A model generated the notes under the pieces. That model was not told where the DNA came from. It made no database searches and saw only the letters and a program-made list of their open reading frames with translations. This document shows, in pieces, positions 35,501 to 46,652 of a stretch of DNA of 64,000 nucleotides (the first letter of the stretch is position 1; each line of letters opens with the position of its first letter). The DNA lies in the NCBI GenBank assembly GCA_958009085.1, contig OY253686.1, forward strand, positions 310,001 to 374,000. The letters are read 5' to 3'. Made by a program: the position numbers and the translations under genes. The DNA is from Protoeuglena noctilucae. Its lineage: Eukaryota; Chlorophyta; Pedinophyceae; Marsupiomonadales; Marsupiomonadaceae.

Positions 35501-35905
35501 TACGCGGCGTGCGACTTCCTCGTCGTCCCGTCCATGTTCGAGCCCTGCGGCCTCACGCAAATGACCGCCATGCGGTATGGCGCCGTGCCCATCGTGCGGC
35601 ACACGGGCGGCCTACGCGACACCGTCTTTGACGTGGACAACGACAAGGCGCGCGCGGCGTGGGACATGGAGGGCAGCAGCGACTGGCAGCGGGACAAACT
35701 CGACGAGACGAACGGTTTTGCGTTCGAGGGGACGGACCCGGGTGCTTTGGACTACGCCATCAACCGGGCGATGGACGCCTATTGGAATGACCGCCCTTGG
35801 ATCCGGTCGCTGCAGAAGCGCGTCATGCAGCAGGACTGGAGCTGGAACCGCCCTGCGCTCGACTACATCGAGCTCTACTATAACCTTGCGAAGAGCAGTG
35901 GCTGA
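29557..35905 (+). CDS. SS3: Starch synthase III (ADP-glucose:glucan glucosyltransferase, GT5) with three CBM53 domains
   Basis: Extends amylopectin chains from ADP-glucose. Thirteen exons close exactly to 1,336 aa. Exon 1 (29557-29641) encodes MIHGSLLAGAAQVTPAPSLA, a short transit-peptide-like start. Residues 35-390 are charged coiled coil. Three starch-binding CBM53 units follow: RIQLQGGFNKWELGS...DNNDGQDFRY (31946-32277); VTVFYNGAEGPL...WDNNSGKDFRF (32848-33426); RIFIRGGFNRWSHSKFF...YDNNNGYDYHL (33650-34130). The catalytic domain has the SSIII/IV form of the ADP-glucose loop KVGGLGDV, HDWSSAEVA, FTIHNLEFGQ, GIRNGIDVDIWDP, ISRLTAQKG, the catalytic-Glu motif FEPCGLTQMTAMRYG, HTGGLRDTVFDVDND, and the family end QDWSWNRPALDYIELY. 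All active-site motifs are intact and all introns are GT-AG. Intron 1 is unusually long for this window (about 790 bases). Confidence 0.97.
29642..30432 (+). other. Long, C-rich first intron of starch synthase III
   Basis: GTGAGC donor at 29642 and CCCGCAG acceptor at 30432 bracket about 790 bases, several times the local intron size. The sequence is over 70 percent G+C by eye and turns strongly C-rich toward the acceptor. All three plus frames run long only because stops are rare. It could hold transcriptional enhancers or an alternative first exon. Confidence 0.7.
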
Positions 35906-36763
35906 GGAGGCAAGGCGGGCATCGGGATTGGGGCGCGTCGCCTGGCGTGCCGGGTCATAACTGGCCGGGGCCTGCCGGCCGCTTCCCGGCCACGCATGCT
36001 GCGCCCACCCCACTGTGTCCTGTGCGGGACGGTGTTGTACCCTGCAGCTCAGCTGGCCGAGCGTTCGATCCTGAGGCGTGTGTCGCTGCTTGAGAGGCCG
36101 CCCAGGCCCACCTCGGCCCCTGCTTTGTTTCCCTAAGACCCCTCCTTCTCCCCATGCCTTGCCTACGCTTTGCTTGTCACCAAGGGCCCCGCCCAGGGCC
36201 CACAAGCCCCCCGGGCCATCCCCCCGACACTCGCCCCCACCCTCGACCTTGGCCGCCTCCCCGGTGCACCTGCCAGCGATTTTCTCGAGAGGTCGGCGCG
36301 GCTGACCCGCATATGACTGTTTACACGAGCCACGGCACTCCCCGCCGCCGTCTGGCTGCTGCGGCTGACCCTCCCGCGCCCTTTTACCCCACCCACTTCG
36401 CATTCACTCCCACCACGCTGGCTTGGCCGACCTTTCCCGTCGCGGTGACTTTTTGAAGTAAGTGCGTTGAAGGACATGCACGTGAGGACGGACACCCGGT
36501 CACGAAGTTCAAAATCCAAAACAAGTGCATGGGTTGCAAGTGCATGGGAAGGGATCACAGAGAGGGCGCAGAGCCCGGGGTCGCACCACCGCGCGCTCGC
36601 GCATCGAAAAAGTCTCTCGTTGGCCTCGCCGCCCTAAGAACGCCATCTACTCGACAACTAGGATCACGCATGACCACTGAGCAAGTGCCATCGCCGCCAC
36701 CACGCAACCCGCCGCCGCGCTGCCGCATGCAGCCGCTCAGCTTGCGATGCAGCCTTGGGCTCG
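35906..36763. other. Intergenic between convergent starch synthase III and subtilase genes
   Basis: About 860 bases with a C-rich part (36080-36300) and an AT-richer patch near 36450-36560. Contains no frame with coding character. A GCTCAGCTGG...GTTCGATCC pair at about 36049-36071 is too compact for a tRNA. Confidence 0.45.
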
Positions 36764-39700
36764 TCACATGGTCACCATCTCGACTTGCCGACCGTACGCG
36801 GAGGCCTGCTGGCCCTGCACGACGTGCACGGGCATGCCAATCACCACGCCCTGGTCCGCCTGGGGACTGTAACCCACGGGCATCCCGGTCACGGTGTCCT
36901 GGGCCCTCCCCTGGCCTCCCATGTGCTGCACGGGGTCCGAGGTCCCCGTCGCCCCGTTGGCTGGCCTCCCGTTCTGCCCGCCGGGCGCCTGGGTGGGCAG
37001 CCCCGCCGACGCCATCGCCCGCATCTTCTCGGCCCGGATGCGCTGCACGGCGATGGCGACGCCGACGACGATCGCGGCGATGGCCAGGATGGGGAGCACG
37101 GTGCCCAGGATGGCGGAGAGGAGGAGTTGCCTGTTGGGGCTCCCGGAGTTCTGCGCGCGAAGATACGGGCGGGGGGCGCGGGTAAGGGTGGAGGGGGTCG
37201 CACAGGGGTGGTGAGGGGCGAGGGAGGATGGCCAGGGAGAGTAAGAGAGGCGGGGACGCAGGTAAGTGAGTCGCAAGACTGACACAGAGTCAGGGTCCAT
37301 GTCACTGCAACTCACCTGGTCCGACGAGTAGGTGATGACGGGGAGGTTCGAGTCGGCGAGGACCGTCGTCTGAGCCGACAGGGACCTGCAGGGAAATGAA
37401 GGGTGAAGAGCCTGTGCAAGTGGTGCGGAGCATGGCAAGAGCCTCTGCTTTTGCTCATGCCTGTGCAGAGCCCGGGGGAGCCACAGCCTCTTTCCTGCCT
37501 CTGTGCCTGTGCAGCTGCGGTCCCAGGCACAGGCACCGCTTGCAGCCTAAGCAAGTCAAAGCACGGGCTGGAGGATGGCATGAGGAACGTCGCGTGGCTC
37601 ACCCGTAAAAGTCGACCTGCTGGTTCGCGATGCGGGGCGTCACGTTCAGTACCAGCAGCCCCACGGCGAGCGGGATGACCGAGTATTGCCCGTCCCCGGC
37701 CCCGCTGAAGGTGACGGGCACGAGGGGTCCGGCGTAGCTGCCCACGTGCACCGCGTACCACTTGCCGGGTGTTGCGGGGATCTCCAGCTTCGACGCCAAG
37801 CCCAGGGAGTTCGAGTTGCTGTCGCAGGCCCCATCCTTGGTGTCATACTCGACGCTGCAGAGACCGACGCAGCGCGAGGATGAGTTTGCAATGCGCCGCT
37901 GCATTGTTTGTTGGTCTCACTACTGCTGCTATGGTCAGCCCATGCTCACGAGGTGTGGTCGGCCCTACAGCCACAGCCATAGCCACCCATCCTCGACTGC
38001 CGTGGCCAGATCAGGGTCTTCTTAGTTCCGACGCGCCTCCATCACGGCGCTCACCAGTGCTGCGCCACGACCTTGTCCTTTATGACGGCGCGATTGGCGG
38101 CGTCGTATTCAAACACCGTCATGGTCGAATCGTACAGCGTGGCGGAGTCGCACGTGTCGACGAACAGGTTGCAGCCCGTGTACTGGTCCCCGTTGCACGC
38201 CTGCTTGACGCTGAAGACGAACTACACGTCCGGGCCGCGGGGGAAGTCCGAGGCGTCCTCCGTGGGGAAGATCTGCGACGTGGCGGCGCACGTCTGCGGG
38301 CGAGACACGTGGGGCGCTCTCTTGGCTGGTTCATGGCTGCTAGTTCCATGTCTGCTGCTGCATCGTTGCTTCTCCATGGCTGCCCAATGCCCCTGCATTC
38401 GGGCACGCCCGGCTATGACTCTTTGCGAACCCAGCAAGCCTCCTCGGCAGACGAGGCCATCCACACCTCCGCACCGACCTCAGCCGCACCTCTCAGCGTC
38501 CACCTGGCCCTATTCTTTGATAGGCAGCGAGTGCGGCGTGTGGCCTGCGGGTGTCACCTGGAGCCCCGAGAAGGTGAAGTTGAGGTCAGAGACCTCCGTG
38601 TTGATGGTGAAGGGGTCGTTGGAGTTGACTTGCGTGGCGGCGACGATGATGGGGTTCGCGGCGGTGTCCCCGACAGGCTGCCGCTGGTCAAGAAGCGCCA
38701 CAGCGAAGGGCGCGCCATTGTAGACGGTGTCGGACGACGTCGCCACTGCGAGGAAGGGTCAGGACAGCAAGCTCTGTGGCGAACGATGACAGAGGAACCG
38801 AGGTGCCTGGTCTGGGCCAGTGACAAGCAAGCAGGGGTGACTTAACGCGAGCGGTCGGTTCCTGGGGGCGCTCGCAGCTCAGTCCTCGGCGCCTTGTGCA
38901 TCGAACCCCGGACACCTACTCACGGAAGGTCACGTACTCCAGCTCCGTCGTGGGCACGCTGTTGGGGTCGACCGTCACCGTCACGGTTTGCGGCGTGGTG
39001 TGGTTGGTCGTCGTGAACGTCAGCTTCGAGGGTGACACAGAGTACCGCGTCGAGTCGGTGACGTTCACCGACACGGACACGGCCTGCGAAGCGAGGTGCT
39101 AGGGGCAGGTGTCATCCCACCCACGGCGAACCAGCCGACAGCTGCGCGCATGTATGGACGTGTGCCGCGGGCCACCGGGCCAGCTCTGTGTCACCTGGGA
39201 GGGCCCCGAGGATCCCGACGTGGGGTCGATGCTGATGTAGATGGTGTAGTTGGTGGACTGGTCGACGGGGATGTTGGTATAGGGGAACCCCACCGTGTTC
39301 CCACCAGAGTCAGTCATGCGAGCCTTGAACACTCGATGGTCCAGGTGCTGAATGTTGACGAGAATGTTCGTGAAGGACTGGCCGGGGCCGGCGTACTGGT
39401 TGTGGCCCGTGACCTTTGGGACGCCCGCCAGCGTGATCATCTGCGTGCAAGGGGCGGGGCGGGGTCGACAGGATGAACACCTGTTGCATGGTGGGGACGT
39501 GGACAAAGACCAGCAGAGACAAGGTAGCTGGGCAAAGTCAGCGTACGCGGGGACGGGTGCGAACCATCCCATCCCTGACGAGGACCGATCCCCGACCGCG
39601 TCGCCTGTGTTGCCCTGCACATACACGCCTCATCTCGACACATGCCTCTTGCAATGGCACCTTCCGCGTCTCTCGGCTGCCTCACCTGGGCGAGCGCGTC

Positions 39701-41140
39701 CGGGCTGACGTCCTTGGAGTGGGCGAAGAAGAGCGCGGCGGTGCCCGTCACGTGCGGCGTGGCCATCGAGGTCCCCGAGAGCCGCAGGTACTCGTTGTTG
39801 CTGGTGCAGAGCGTCGGGCTGCCGCATGCGGAGTAGATGTCGACGCCGGGGCCGAAGAGGTCGACGCACGGGCCCCAGTCCGAGAAGGACGCCATGGCAT
39901 CAGTGATGTCCGATGCTGCCACGGCCACGGCACGGCGGACCTTGGGGTACACGCCCGTGCAGGCGTCCACGTTGTCGTTCCCGGCGGCCACGACGGCCAG
40001 GATGCCCTGGGAGGCCATCAGGTTGATCATGTAGTGCTCGACCGAGATGGTGCCGGTGATGGCGATCGACATGTTGAGCACGCCGGGCGTCTGGGCGGGG
40101 TGCGTGCTGTAGATCTGCGGTCACGGAAGGGACCCAAGTGACGACATGGATCCAATATGCGAACGGGAGGACCGGGCCGGCCCCTTCGCAAGGCGCCGAT
40201 ACCGCGGCTGTCATCAGCGCTTGCGAGCGCGGTGGTGTGGGCGCGGGCGAAGCGACTCACGTGAGCCATGGCGTCGATGATGATGGACAGGGGTCCCGTT
40301 CCGTCTGCGCTCATCGTCTTGACCACGTACAGCTCCGCGGCGGGCGCCACGCCCACGTTGAGCCCCAGGGCCGTCCCCGACACGTGCGTGCCGTGCTCGT
40401 TGTAGTCCTCGCAGCTGTTGCTGTCGGTCGACATGCAGTAGAGCTCCGTGATGCGCCGGCGCGTGCCGGCCTCGTTCAAGAACTCGACGTGATCCTCCCG
40501 GACGCCCGTGTCGAGGACATACACGCGCACCCCAGACCCGGTGGACCGCTCCACGATCTTGTCGTTCAGCGGCAGGTTGACCTGGTCGATCCGATCGATG
40601 CCCCACACGTTCGTGTTGTTGGTCAGGATGTCGGTGGGGCGCGTCAGCGTGCCGCTGGCTGGCGTGGGCGTGGGCGTCGGTGCCGGCGTCGCCGCCTCCA
40701 CGCCCACGCTGCCCGGCCCGGGCCCCGGCGCGCCCGGGCCGTCCCCCGAGTCGGACCGGCGCCGCTGCACCGACCCGGCGTCTTGGGGCCCCTCCCACGC
40801 CTGGCCGAGCACGTCACGCCTCCCAGGGGCCACCGAGTTCGGGACCCCCCTCTCGCCCACGGGCCGGGTAAAGAAGTGGAACGGGAGCTCCATGGGGCTT
40901 GCCGACGTGGACCTGCTGCGCCGAGGCAAGGACGACCCAAGTCACATGCGCAAGCACGCCGGATTTCTAGTCCCACTATAGCGCCTGCCATTGTGCGCGA
41001 GAGCATCCTCTGCTGCCCAGGACTCACCCCCCCGCCACGTGCACCACGCGGTCTTGCTCAACGAACTCGATGTGGGGCCTGTAGCGATCCGCAAAGCGTT
41101 CCAGGCCTGCCTCGGTGATGGCCAGCGTGGAGATGCGCAG
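36764..41140 (-). CDS. Subtilisin-like serine protease (S8) with PPC-like and C-terminal TM regions; in-frame TAG
   Basis: The N-terminal inhibitor I9-type end LRISTLAITEAGLERF...IEFVEQDRVVHVAGG is at 41024-41140. A Pro/Thr linker follows, then the S8 domain: Asp in YVLDTGVREDH, His in NEHGTHVSGTALG, oxyanion Asn in VVAAGND and Ser in LRLSGTSMATPHVTGTAAL, so the catalytic triad is complete. After 39690 come several beta-rich exons, among them NILVNIQHLDHRVFKARM, SPSKLTFTTTNHTTPQTVTV, a PPC-like unit CNLFVDTCDSATLYDSTM, then a membrane helix LLLSAILGTVLPILAIAAIVV and a Gly/Gln-rich cytosolic tail ending VEMVTM. Exon phases agree throughout, but codon 38222-38224 reads TAG within RGPDV*FVFSV, where Tyr is expected. 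The 5' end is not resolved; a signal peptide exon must lie upstream of 41140. Confidence 0.85.
38222..38224 (-). other. In-frame amber codon inside the subtilase PPC-like domain
   Basis: Minus-strand reading GGC CCG GAC GTG TAG TTC GTC TTC AGC. The reading frame is coherent for 25 codons before and 58 after, up to a proper donor whose phase fits the next exon. A TAC (Tyr) here would give the usual PPC-type D-V-Y-F-V-F strand. Confidence 0.8.
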
Positions 41141-42412
41141 GGGCTCTGGGGCAGCCATCATGCAGAAACCCCTCGTTTCTGCCGGCCATGCCTCCACATC
41201 CTCGCAAGCGGCCTTGATCTCCGATGGAGGCATGTCCTGCGGAGCACGTCTGACATTCCCACGTTGCGGGGGCGGCAGGGGTGTGCACGCCAAGGTTATG
41301 GGTGTGGCAGATGCACTTGTGCAGAGCGACGTGGCACGAACGCAGAGGCGAATGTCCACTTCGCCTCACACCAACCCGCCCGAGGCTGAACGGCTGCACG
41401 GTGGGGCTCGCCAGTCAACAGCAGCATCCACGCACCTCCCTCCAGAAGACCATCCATGAGTAAAGGGTATGATCCTCCCCGCTCTCCGCGCGTTCTGATG
41501 TCCCAGGGACCTCCCCCAGGCCCCGTCCCGTCCCATCTGGCCGCTGCACCGTGACGGGCTGGTGGCTGGGGCCGGCCCTGCAGGCAGAGACGCGCCATGT
41601 CATGAGAACCCGCGCCCTCGGCACAAACACCTTGCTGGATCGTAGCGCATTGTGTCTGAACGCGCCCCTGCCGCCGCCTGAGTCGCGCCGAGGGTCAGAG
41701 GGGAACCCAGATGTGCCGAGATGCGGGACGTGGCACAGGGGGCGCGCCAAAACTCGCGATGCCAGTCGCGGTTCCATAGGATCGACCATGACGATTCGAG
41801 AGCGGTACATGCCGGAAAGGCGGTGGTTCTCGCGCAAGGCCTAGAGCTCGCCCATGCGACAGGATGTGTGCGCCGCCCCGCCGCGCATTTGGGCGCAAGC
41901 GCAAGGCTGCGCTCGCCATTAACAGCAGACAAAACTCGGGTGCGTCCAGCGCTGGGCGGCGGCCAAAGCTGGCCGGGGCCGCGGCCCACCCCTCACCAAT
42001 ACACCGGGATGGCGTTCCTGCCGGCCGCGGCGAGGCTGGAAAGGCTGCCCGCCAGCAGCAAGCATGCTAGGATCGCTATTGACATTCTACTGCCGTCAAA
42101 AATTTAGTTCTAACTGAAGAAAAGTCACTGCTGATCCCGTCATGCCATGTCTGGTCGACGACAGCCCATCGCCTAAATATGGACATGCAACTGCGATTTA
42201 GTGACCGGCTCTTGCCCAGGAAAGCAGCGGAGGCACTGAGCAAAACGGGTCCGACTGGCGATTGGTGGCCCCGCCGTCAATACAGGCGAAGGAGCATCCC
42301 TTGACCTCAACTTTCATCCATCGCAGCGCTTGCAGTGTGCGCTTTCCGTGCTGCCCCTGCCTTTGACGAACCCAACCCGTCGTCTGCGAGGAGGACGCGC
42401 GAGGAAGGGAGC
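41141..42412. other. Upstream region of the subtilase and of the mutarotase-like gene
   Basis: About 1.27 kb between two divergent genes. The unresolved first exon(s) of the subtilase, including any signal peptide, must fall in the left part (41141-about 41850). An AT-rich patch lies near 42060-42190. No other gene is visible. Confidence 0.4.
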
Positions 42413-44902
42413 ATGTCGGCGTGCTTGCGTCATGGCGGGCCCCTGGGGTGCGACGCGGCGAGCACGTCGAGCCGTTGCGGTGGCCCCCGCGTGGCACGTG
42501 CGGGCCAGTGCGCTGCGGGCAGGGCAGCCGCTGCGGGGCTCTTCCCGGCCTGGAAGCGAAGGATTGTAGGGAGGAACATCCGTGCTCGGGCCGCCGACAA
42601 ACTATCAACGGCGGAGCTGATGAATGAGCTTTTTGGCGTGGGTCCCATGAAGGTGAAGGGTGCGCCGCCTCGAGGGGGTTTAAAAGCCCCATGAGCACGC
42701 ATCCATTCGATCATAGGTATATGGACGTCATCGGGGACACGGCCCGCCGGGAAGCTCGTGTCGCGCTCGCGACTGGCCCTGCACGCATGGGAGCGAGCCG
42801 TCGGGCCCACTTAAGCTGTTCCCCCGCTGTCCGCGCCGGCGCAGGGCAGCAAGAACCCGCGGCCGATGATTTCGTGCGTCGAGAGCTACGAAGGAAACGG
42901 GGTTATGGTGGTCCTGGAGCACCCGAACGGCTCCTCTATGGTCGTGTCGCCCTACGGGGCTGTCGTCACCAAGTGGGTGTCCTCCACCGGCGTCCCTGTG
43001 CTGTTCGCGCCCCCCAATGCGACGGTCGAGCCTGGTGCGACGTTCCAGGGGGGCGCGTACCCATGCTTTCCGCAGGCGAGTGCTGCACCGCTGAGTGGCA
43101 AGCGCGCAGGTGCGTGGACCGGCCTGGGCTGAATGCCACCCTCGCGCCGCTGCGCAGGCCGGTTCTGCCGGGCCGCTCCCGCCGGGTGGCTTCTCGGCCC
43201 TGCTCGACTGGGAGGTCGTTGGGACAAAAGTGAGCCCCGAGTGGGCCGAGGACCCCGCGCCCACCGTCGTGCTGCGCGCGTCAGAAACGCCAGAGACCCT
43301 GGAGATCTGGCCGCACAAGTTCCAGGTGAGCGAGCGCCGTGTGCTCAACCGCCCAACGTTCCCCGCGCCCCCGCATCGACGGGCTGGCAAGCGCCTGCAC
43401 GGCGCTTCGTGCCCACGCTCTGCGCCGCGCTGTGCCGCAGCTCGAGGCCCAGATCTCGTTGATGGAGACGGACGACTTCCCGGAATCCCTGCCGTGGTTC
43501 CCGGAGGAGCCAGAGCTGCTGGCGCCGGGTCACCCGCTGCGGGAAATTTTGGAGGAGGGGCCCTCGGCAGATGCGGCAACCAAAAAGGCGAGGGACAGCC
43601 CGCGCTCCACTCTCGCGGGGCACGCATAACCAGCTCCGCGCTGCAGGGTCAAGGGAAGTCAGTGGGGGATGAGCAGGATGGGAACAGAGGACTCGCTCCC
43701 TGTGACGGGGAGCGCAGGCGTTGGCGATGGCGTGCGTTGCCCTTGGTAGTGATCTCGGTGCCCCTGGTGCGCCTGCGTTTGCAGAAGCGCAAGGTGCGGA
43801 CGCCGTCGGGGCCGGGAGAGTCCCAGCCGGGCATGGAGGGCGTGTCGGAGGAGGTGTTGGTGGCGGACATGACACTGCCCGTCATCCCCGAGCAAATGCG
43901 TTACCGGCTGACGGTGACCAACAGCGACGAGCAGCCCTTCACCTTCACGGCCGCCGTCTGCCAGCACCTGACCGTCCTCGACACCCAGAGCAAATTCTGC
44001 CGGTGCGCGCTGCTGTGTTCGCGTCGACGCCGGCCGCATGGCTCCTCGTCTTGCCACAGCAGGCGCCGTCTCGTAATTGTCACGACACGTTATGTAGTCA
44101 GAGGTCCTGGCATGTCATCAGGTGGCAAGACACTCCTGTTACACCCTAATGCCACAAGACTCCCCTGTCGCAGGACGCTTGGCTTTGGCGGCCGCCATTT
44201 CATCGACTACGACGACCCGATGGACCCCGTTCTCGTGGGGGATTACAACGATTACACGTGGTTCCCCGAGGGCGACTTGCAGCGTCTGTACATCAACGCG
44301 ACCGAGAAGGTCGACATGCTGCTGTGCCCCGGGGACCTCACGCACCTCCAGGTGGGACGCAGCTCCGCGATGACTCACGTGGAGCTCACATGTTTAGATG
44401 TGGTAACACCCTAGCCCCCAGGAGCCGTGACAGGTTGCCTATCATAATGCGCGGTGGTTGTATGTAAACAGTCTAGCGCGTGTTCCGATGTCGCGCAGAG
44501 CATCAATCGGAAGGGGTTCCGGGAGTTGGCGCTCCTGACCAAGGGCACGTCGGACCCGGCCTTCGGAAGGAACTACGTGTGCATGAACCCCGGCGTCTAC
44601 ATGCTCAAGGTGACGCAAGGCGCTGTCGCGGAGTGGGTGTGGTGACTGGCGCACAATACGTGCAGAGCTGGGCAAAGACTTGCTCCCATTTTGGGCTGCA
44701 AGATCAACATTGAGATGTTGTTGATTGGCTCGTCGTATTGGCTTGATTGCTCTGGCACTGCTCTGGCACGCAGGTCACGCTGCAGCCGGGGCAGCAGTGG
44801 GAGGGTGAGGTGGCTCTGCGGTGGATGAACGAGTATTGGGGGGCGTCCAAGGACGACGGCACGGATCACCCAATGCCACCCAGGAAGACCGTGATGGCAT
44901 AA
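42413..44902 (+). CDS. Galactose-mutarotase-fold protein related to glucose-6-phosphate 1-epimerase; probable pseudoenzyme
   Basis: Eight exons close to about 473 aa. The N-terminus (MSACLRHGGPLGCDAASTSS to about residue 55) is transit-peptide-like, suggesting a plastid protein. The fold is visible from SMVVSPYGAVVTKW, VLFAPPNA, GGAYPCFPQ|AGSAGPLPPGGFSALLDW, QMRYRLTVTNSDEQPFTFTAA, FGGRHFIDYDD, RLYINATEKVDMLLCPG and YMLKVTLQPGQQWEGEVAL, the order of the aldose-1-epimerase family. Family enzymes have CFPQFG...HGFARN; here HGF is GGF, and the second histidine of the F.F.FA.HTY strand aligns with Cys (VCQHLTV). Both catalytic histidines therefore seem lost, as in structural plant relatives such as the NDH subunit PnsB2; that specific identity is only a guess. 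An acidic insertion (43441-43587, EEPELLAPGHPLREILEEG) separates the halves. Two introns (43076-43157, 43588-43784) are GC-AG. Confidence 0.78.
43076..43157 (+). other. GC-AG intron (mutarotase-like gene)
   Basis: Donor TTTCCGCAG|GCGAGT, acceptor GCTGCGCAG|GCCGGT, phase 0 on both sides. The splice falls within the family signature CFPQ|.G..G.L, so the join is supported by homology. The overlapping GT site would give the wrong phase. Confidence 0.78.
43588..43784 (+). other. GC-AG intron (mutarotase-like gene)
   Basis: Donor AAAAAG|GCGAGG, acceptor TTTGCAG|AAGCGC, phase 0 on both sides. Unspliced, the frame runs into a TAA at 43627. Confidence 0.65.
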
Positions 44903-45107
44903 GGCGTTCGTTACAAATGAAGCGTGTGCATGTGGGTCTCTTCAAAAATGACAGGCCGAGGAGGCCCTGCTGGAAACGCGCTTTGCAGCGTCGACAGATG
45001 GACGAACCTGACGCGTCACAGAGCAATGACAAGCCGAACCATTGAAGTGCTTTTCGAGCGCTGCTAGCGCTGACGGTCCATGGGTTGATTGAAAGTCGCT
45101 TGTCCAC

Positions 45108-46652
45108 TCATGGGGAGGGTCCCGTAGCACCAGCCTGGCCAGGTGCTGTCGCACCCAAGGATATCAATCGCATGTAGTCCTGCACGTCCCATTGCTGCAA
45201 GTCTCGAGGGACCATGCGACCCTCCACCACGGCCTCGCCCACCAGGCGCGGGTAGTGCGGGGACAGCGCGCACACCCCGCCCATGACGATCAGCGTGGGG
45301 CTCTTGAGGCCCGCCGCCGTGACTTTGTCGTGCAAGGCGGCCACGGGGGCGCCCACCGCACGCTGGCTCACTGCGGCAACCAACGCGAGGTGTGCCTGGT
45401 GGCGAACATTGCCTCAGGGAAGTATGCTGGGTTGCTGGGGTATCCACACGGCACACAAAGCTGTTCCTGTTCCGTACATGGCACACAACGCAGGGCGGCA
45501 TGCTACACCTGTCGTGCCGCGCTCCACGGCGACGGCTGGCGTCTGCGGGTCGAGCCCGGCGCCCACGAGGGTGGCCACGAGCTGCGGAAGCGTGGAAAGG
45601 CCCATGTACACCACCAGAGTCGTGTGGGGGTCCGCCGACACGCGCACGCACTCGTCCAACTGGTCCCAAGCCTCCCGGGCATCGCGCACGTGGCCTGCGA
45701 GGGCGCGCCGCACGTCGAGGAACGTCTCAAATCGCAGCAAGTGACTCCTGCAAAGCAAGGCGCGCTGCTCGTGGCCAGTGGCTCCCGCAAAGGGACGCCT
45801 GGTGCGAGTGGGGTCACCTGTGAGGAAGCGGACGCTCGTGGCGATGCCGCGATGCGTCATGGGGATGCCCAGCTCGGCGCAAATGCCCGACGCGGCTGTG
45901 ATGCCCGGGACGCACCAAACGCGCACGCCCTTTTGCTCCAGATACTCCAATTCCTCCCCGCCCCTGCCAAACACGTAGGGGTCGCCGCCCTTGAGCCGGA
46001 CCACCGTGGCGCCCTCCTCCGCAAACTGGAGCAGCAACTCGTGGATATCCTCTTGCTTAGACGAGTGAAACCCCTTGCCCTTCCCCACGAACAGCATCCT
46101 GCGGGGTACGTCGGGCCATCTTGAGCGACGCATAGAACTACTGCACTCGCCTCGCAGCGGGGCGCAGGCCTGGCGCAACCCTTAGCGCACCTGGCACCCG
46201 GGTGGATGAGCGCGAGGATCTCATCCGAGACGAGGCGGTCGTAAAGCACCACGTCCGCCGTCTGCATCAGCTGAAGGGCACGCTGCGACGGCGGAGAGAG
46301 CGCGCCGACGTCAAGGAAGGCGGGCAAGACATGAGGAGAAGTTGTGACGGGGTGCGCCCTGAGAGAAAAAGCGGCGGGTGTTGCGCTAAGCTGCGTGGGC
46401 TCACCAGAGTGAGTAGGGAGGGGTCGCCTGGGCCCGTGCCGACGAGAAAGACTTGGCCCAGCCTCGGAGAGGCAACGGATGCTTCGGGCTCTCGCACATC
46501 GGACTCCCGGCGCTGCCGCAGCACGGAGACGGCCTCAGTCCAGGTGAGGGCCGTCGGCCCTGCGAGCGCACGTGCGAGGACATCGGAGCGCAGCGAGACG
46601 GCAAAAACGCGCGTCCCGATTTCCTCTAGCGATGTCGAGGGGTGGCTGCGCA
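45108..46652 (-). CDS. Uroporphyrinogen-III C-methyltransferase (SUMT, siroheme synthesis)
   Basis: SUMT methylates uroporphyrinogen III twice with AdoMet to precorrin-2, the first step to siroheme for plastid nitrite and sulfite reductases. Exons at about 46405-46652, 46191-46282, 45509-46098 (perhaps split) and 45108-45375. Family motifs: glycine-rich LVGTGPGDPSLLTLV, ADVVLYDRLVS, FVGKGKGFHSSKQEDI, VVRLKGGDPYVFGRGGEE, VPGITAASGICAELGIPMTHRG, RFLTG, TTLVVYMGLSTLPQLV, PAVAVERGTT, SPTLIVMGGVCAL. The first listed exon starts at an acceptor, not an ATG; a transit-peptide exon is expected upstream (a candidate minus frame lies at 46779-47021). Between RFLTG and FETFLDV about 70 bases could be an intron by its flanks, but only retention keeps the frame. 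No uroporphyrinogen synthase or dehydrogenase fusion is seen. Confidence 0.9.

Noticed and set aside
36049-36071. tRNA-like GCTCAGCTGG...GTTCGATCC
   Set aside because: The A- and B-box-like strings are only a few bases apart and there is no acceptor stem.
38222-38224. TAG reassigned as a sense codon, as in some ulvophyte algae
   Set aside because: TAG ends the IGPS and QCR8 genes exactly where family C-termini end, so it is a normal stop in this genome.
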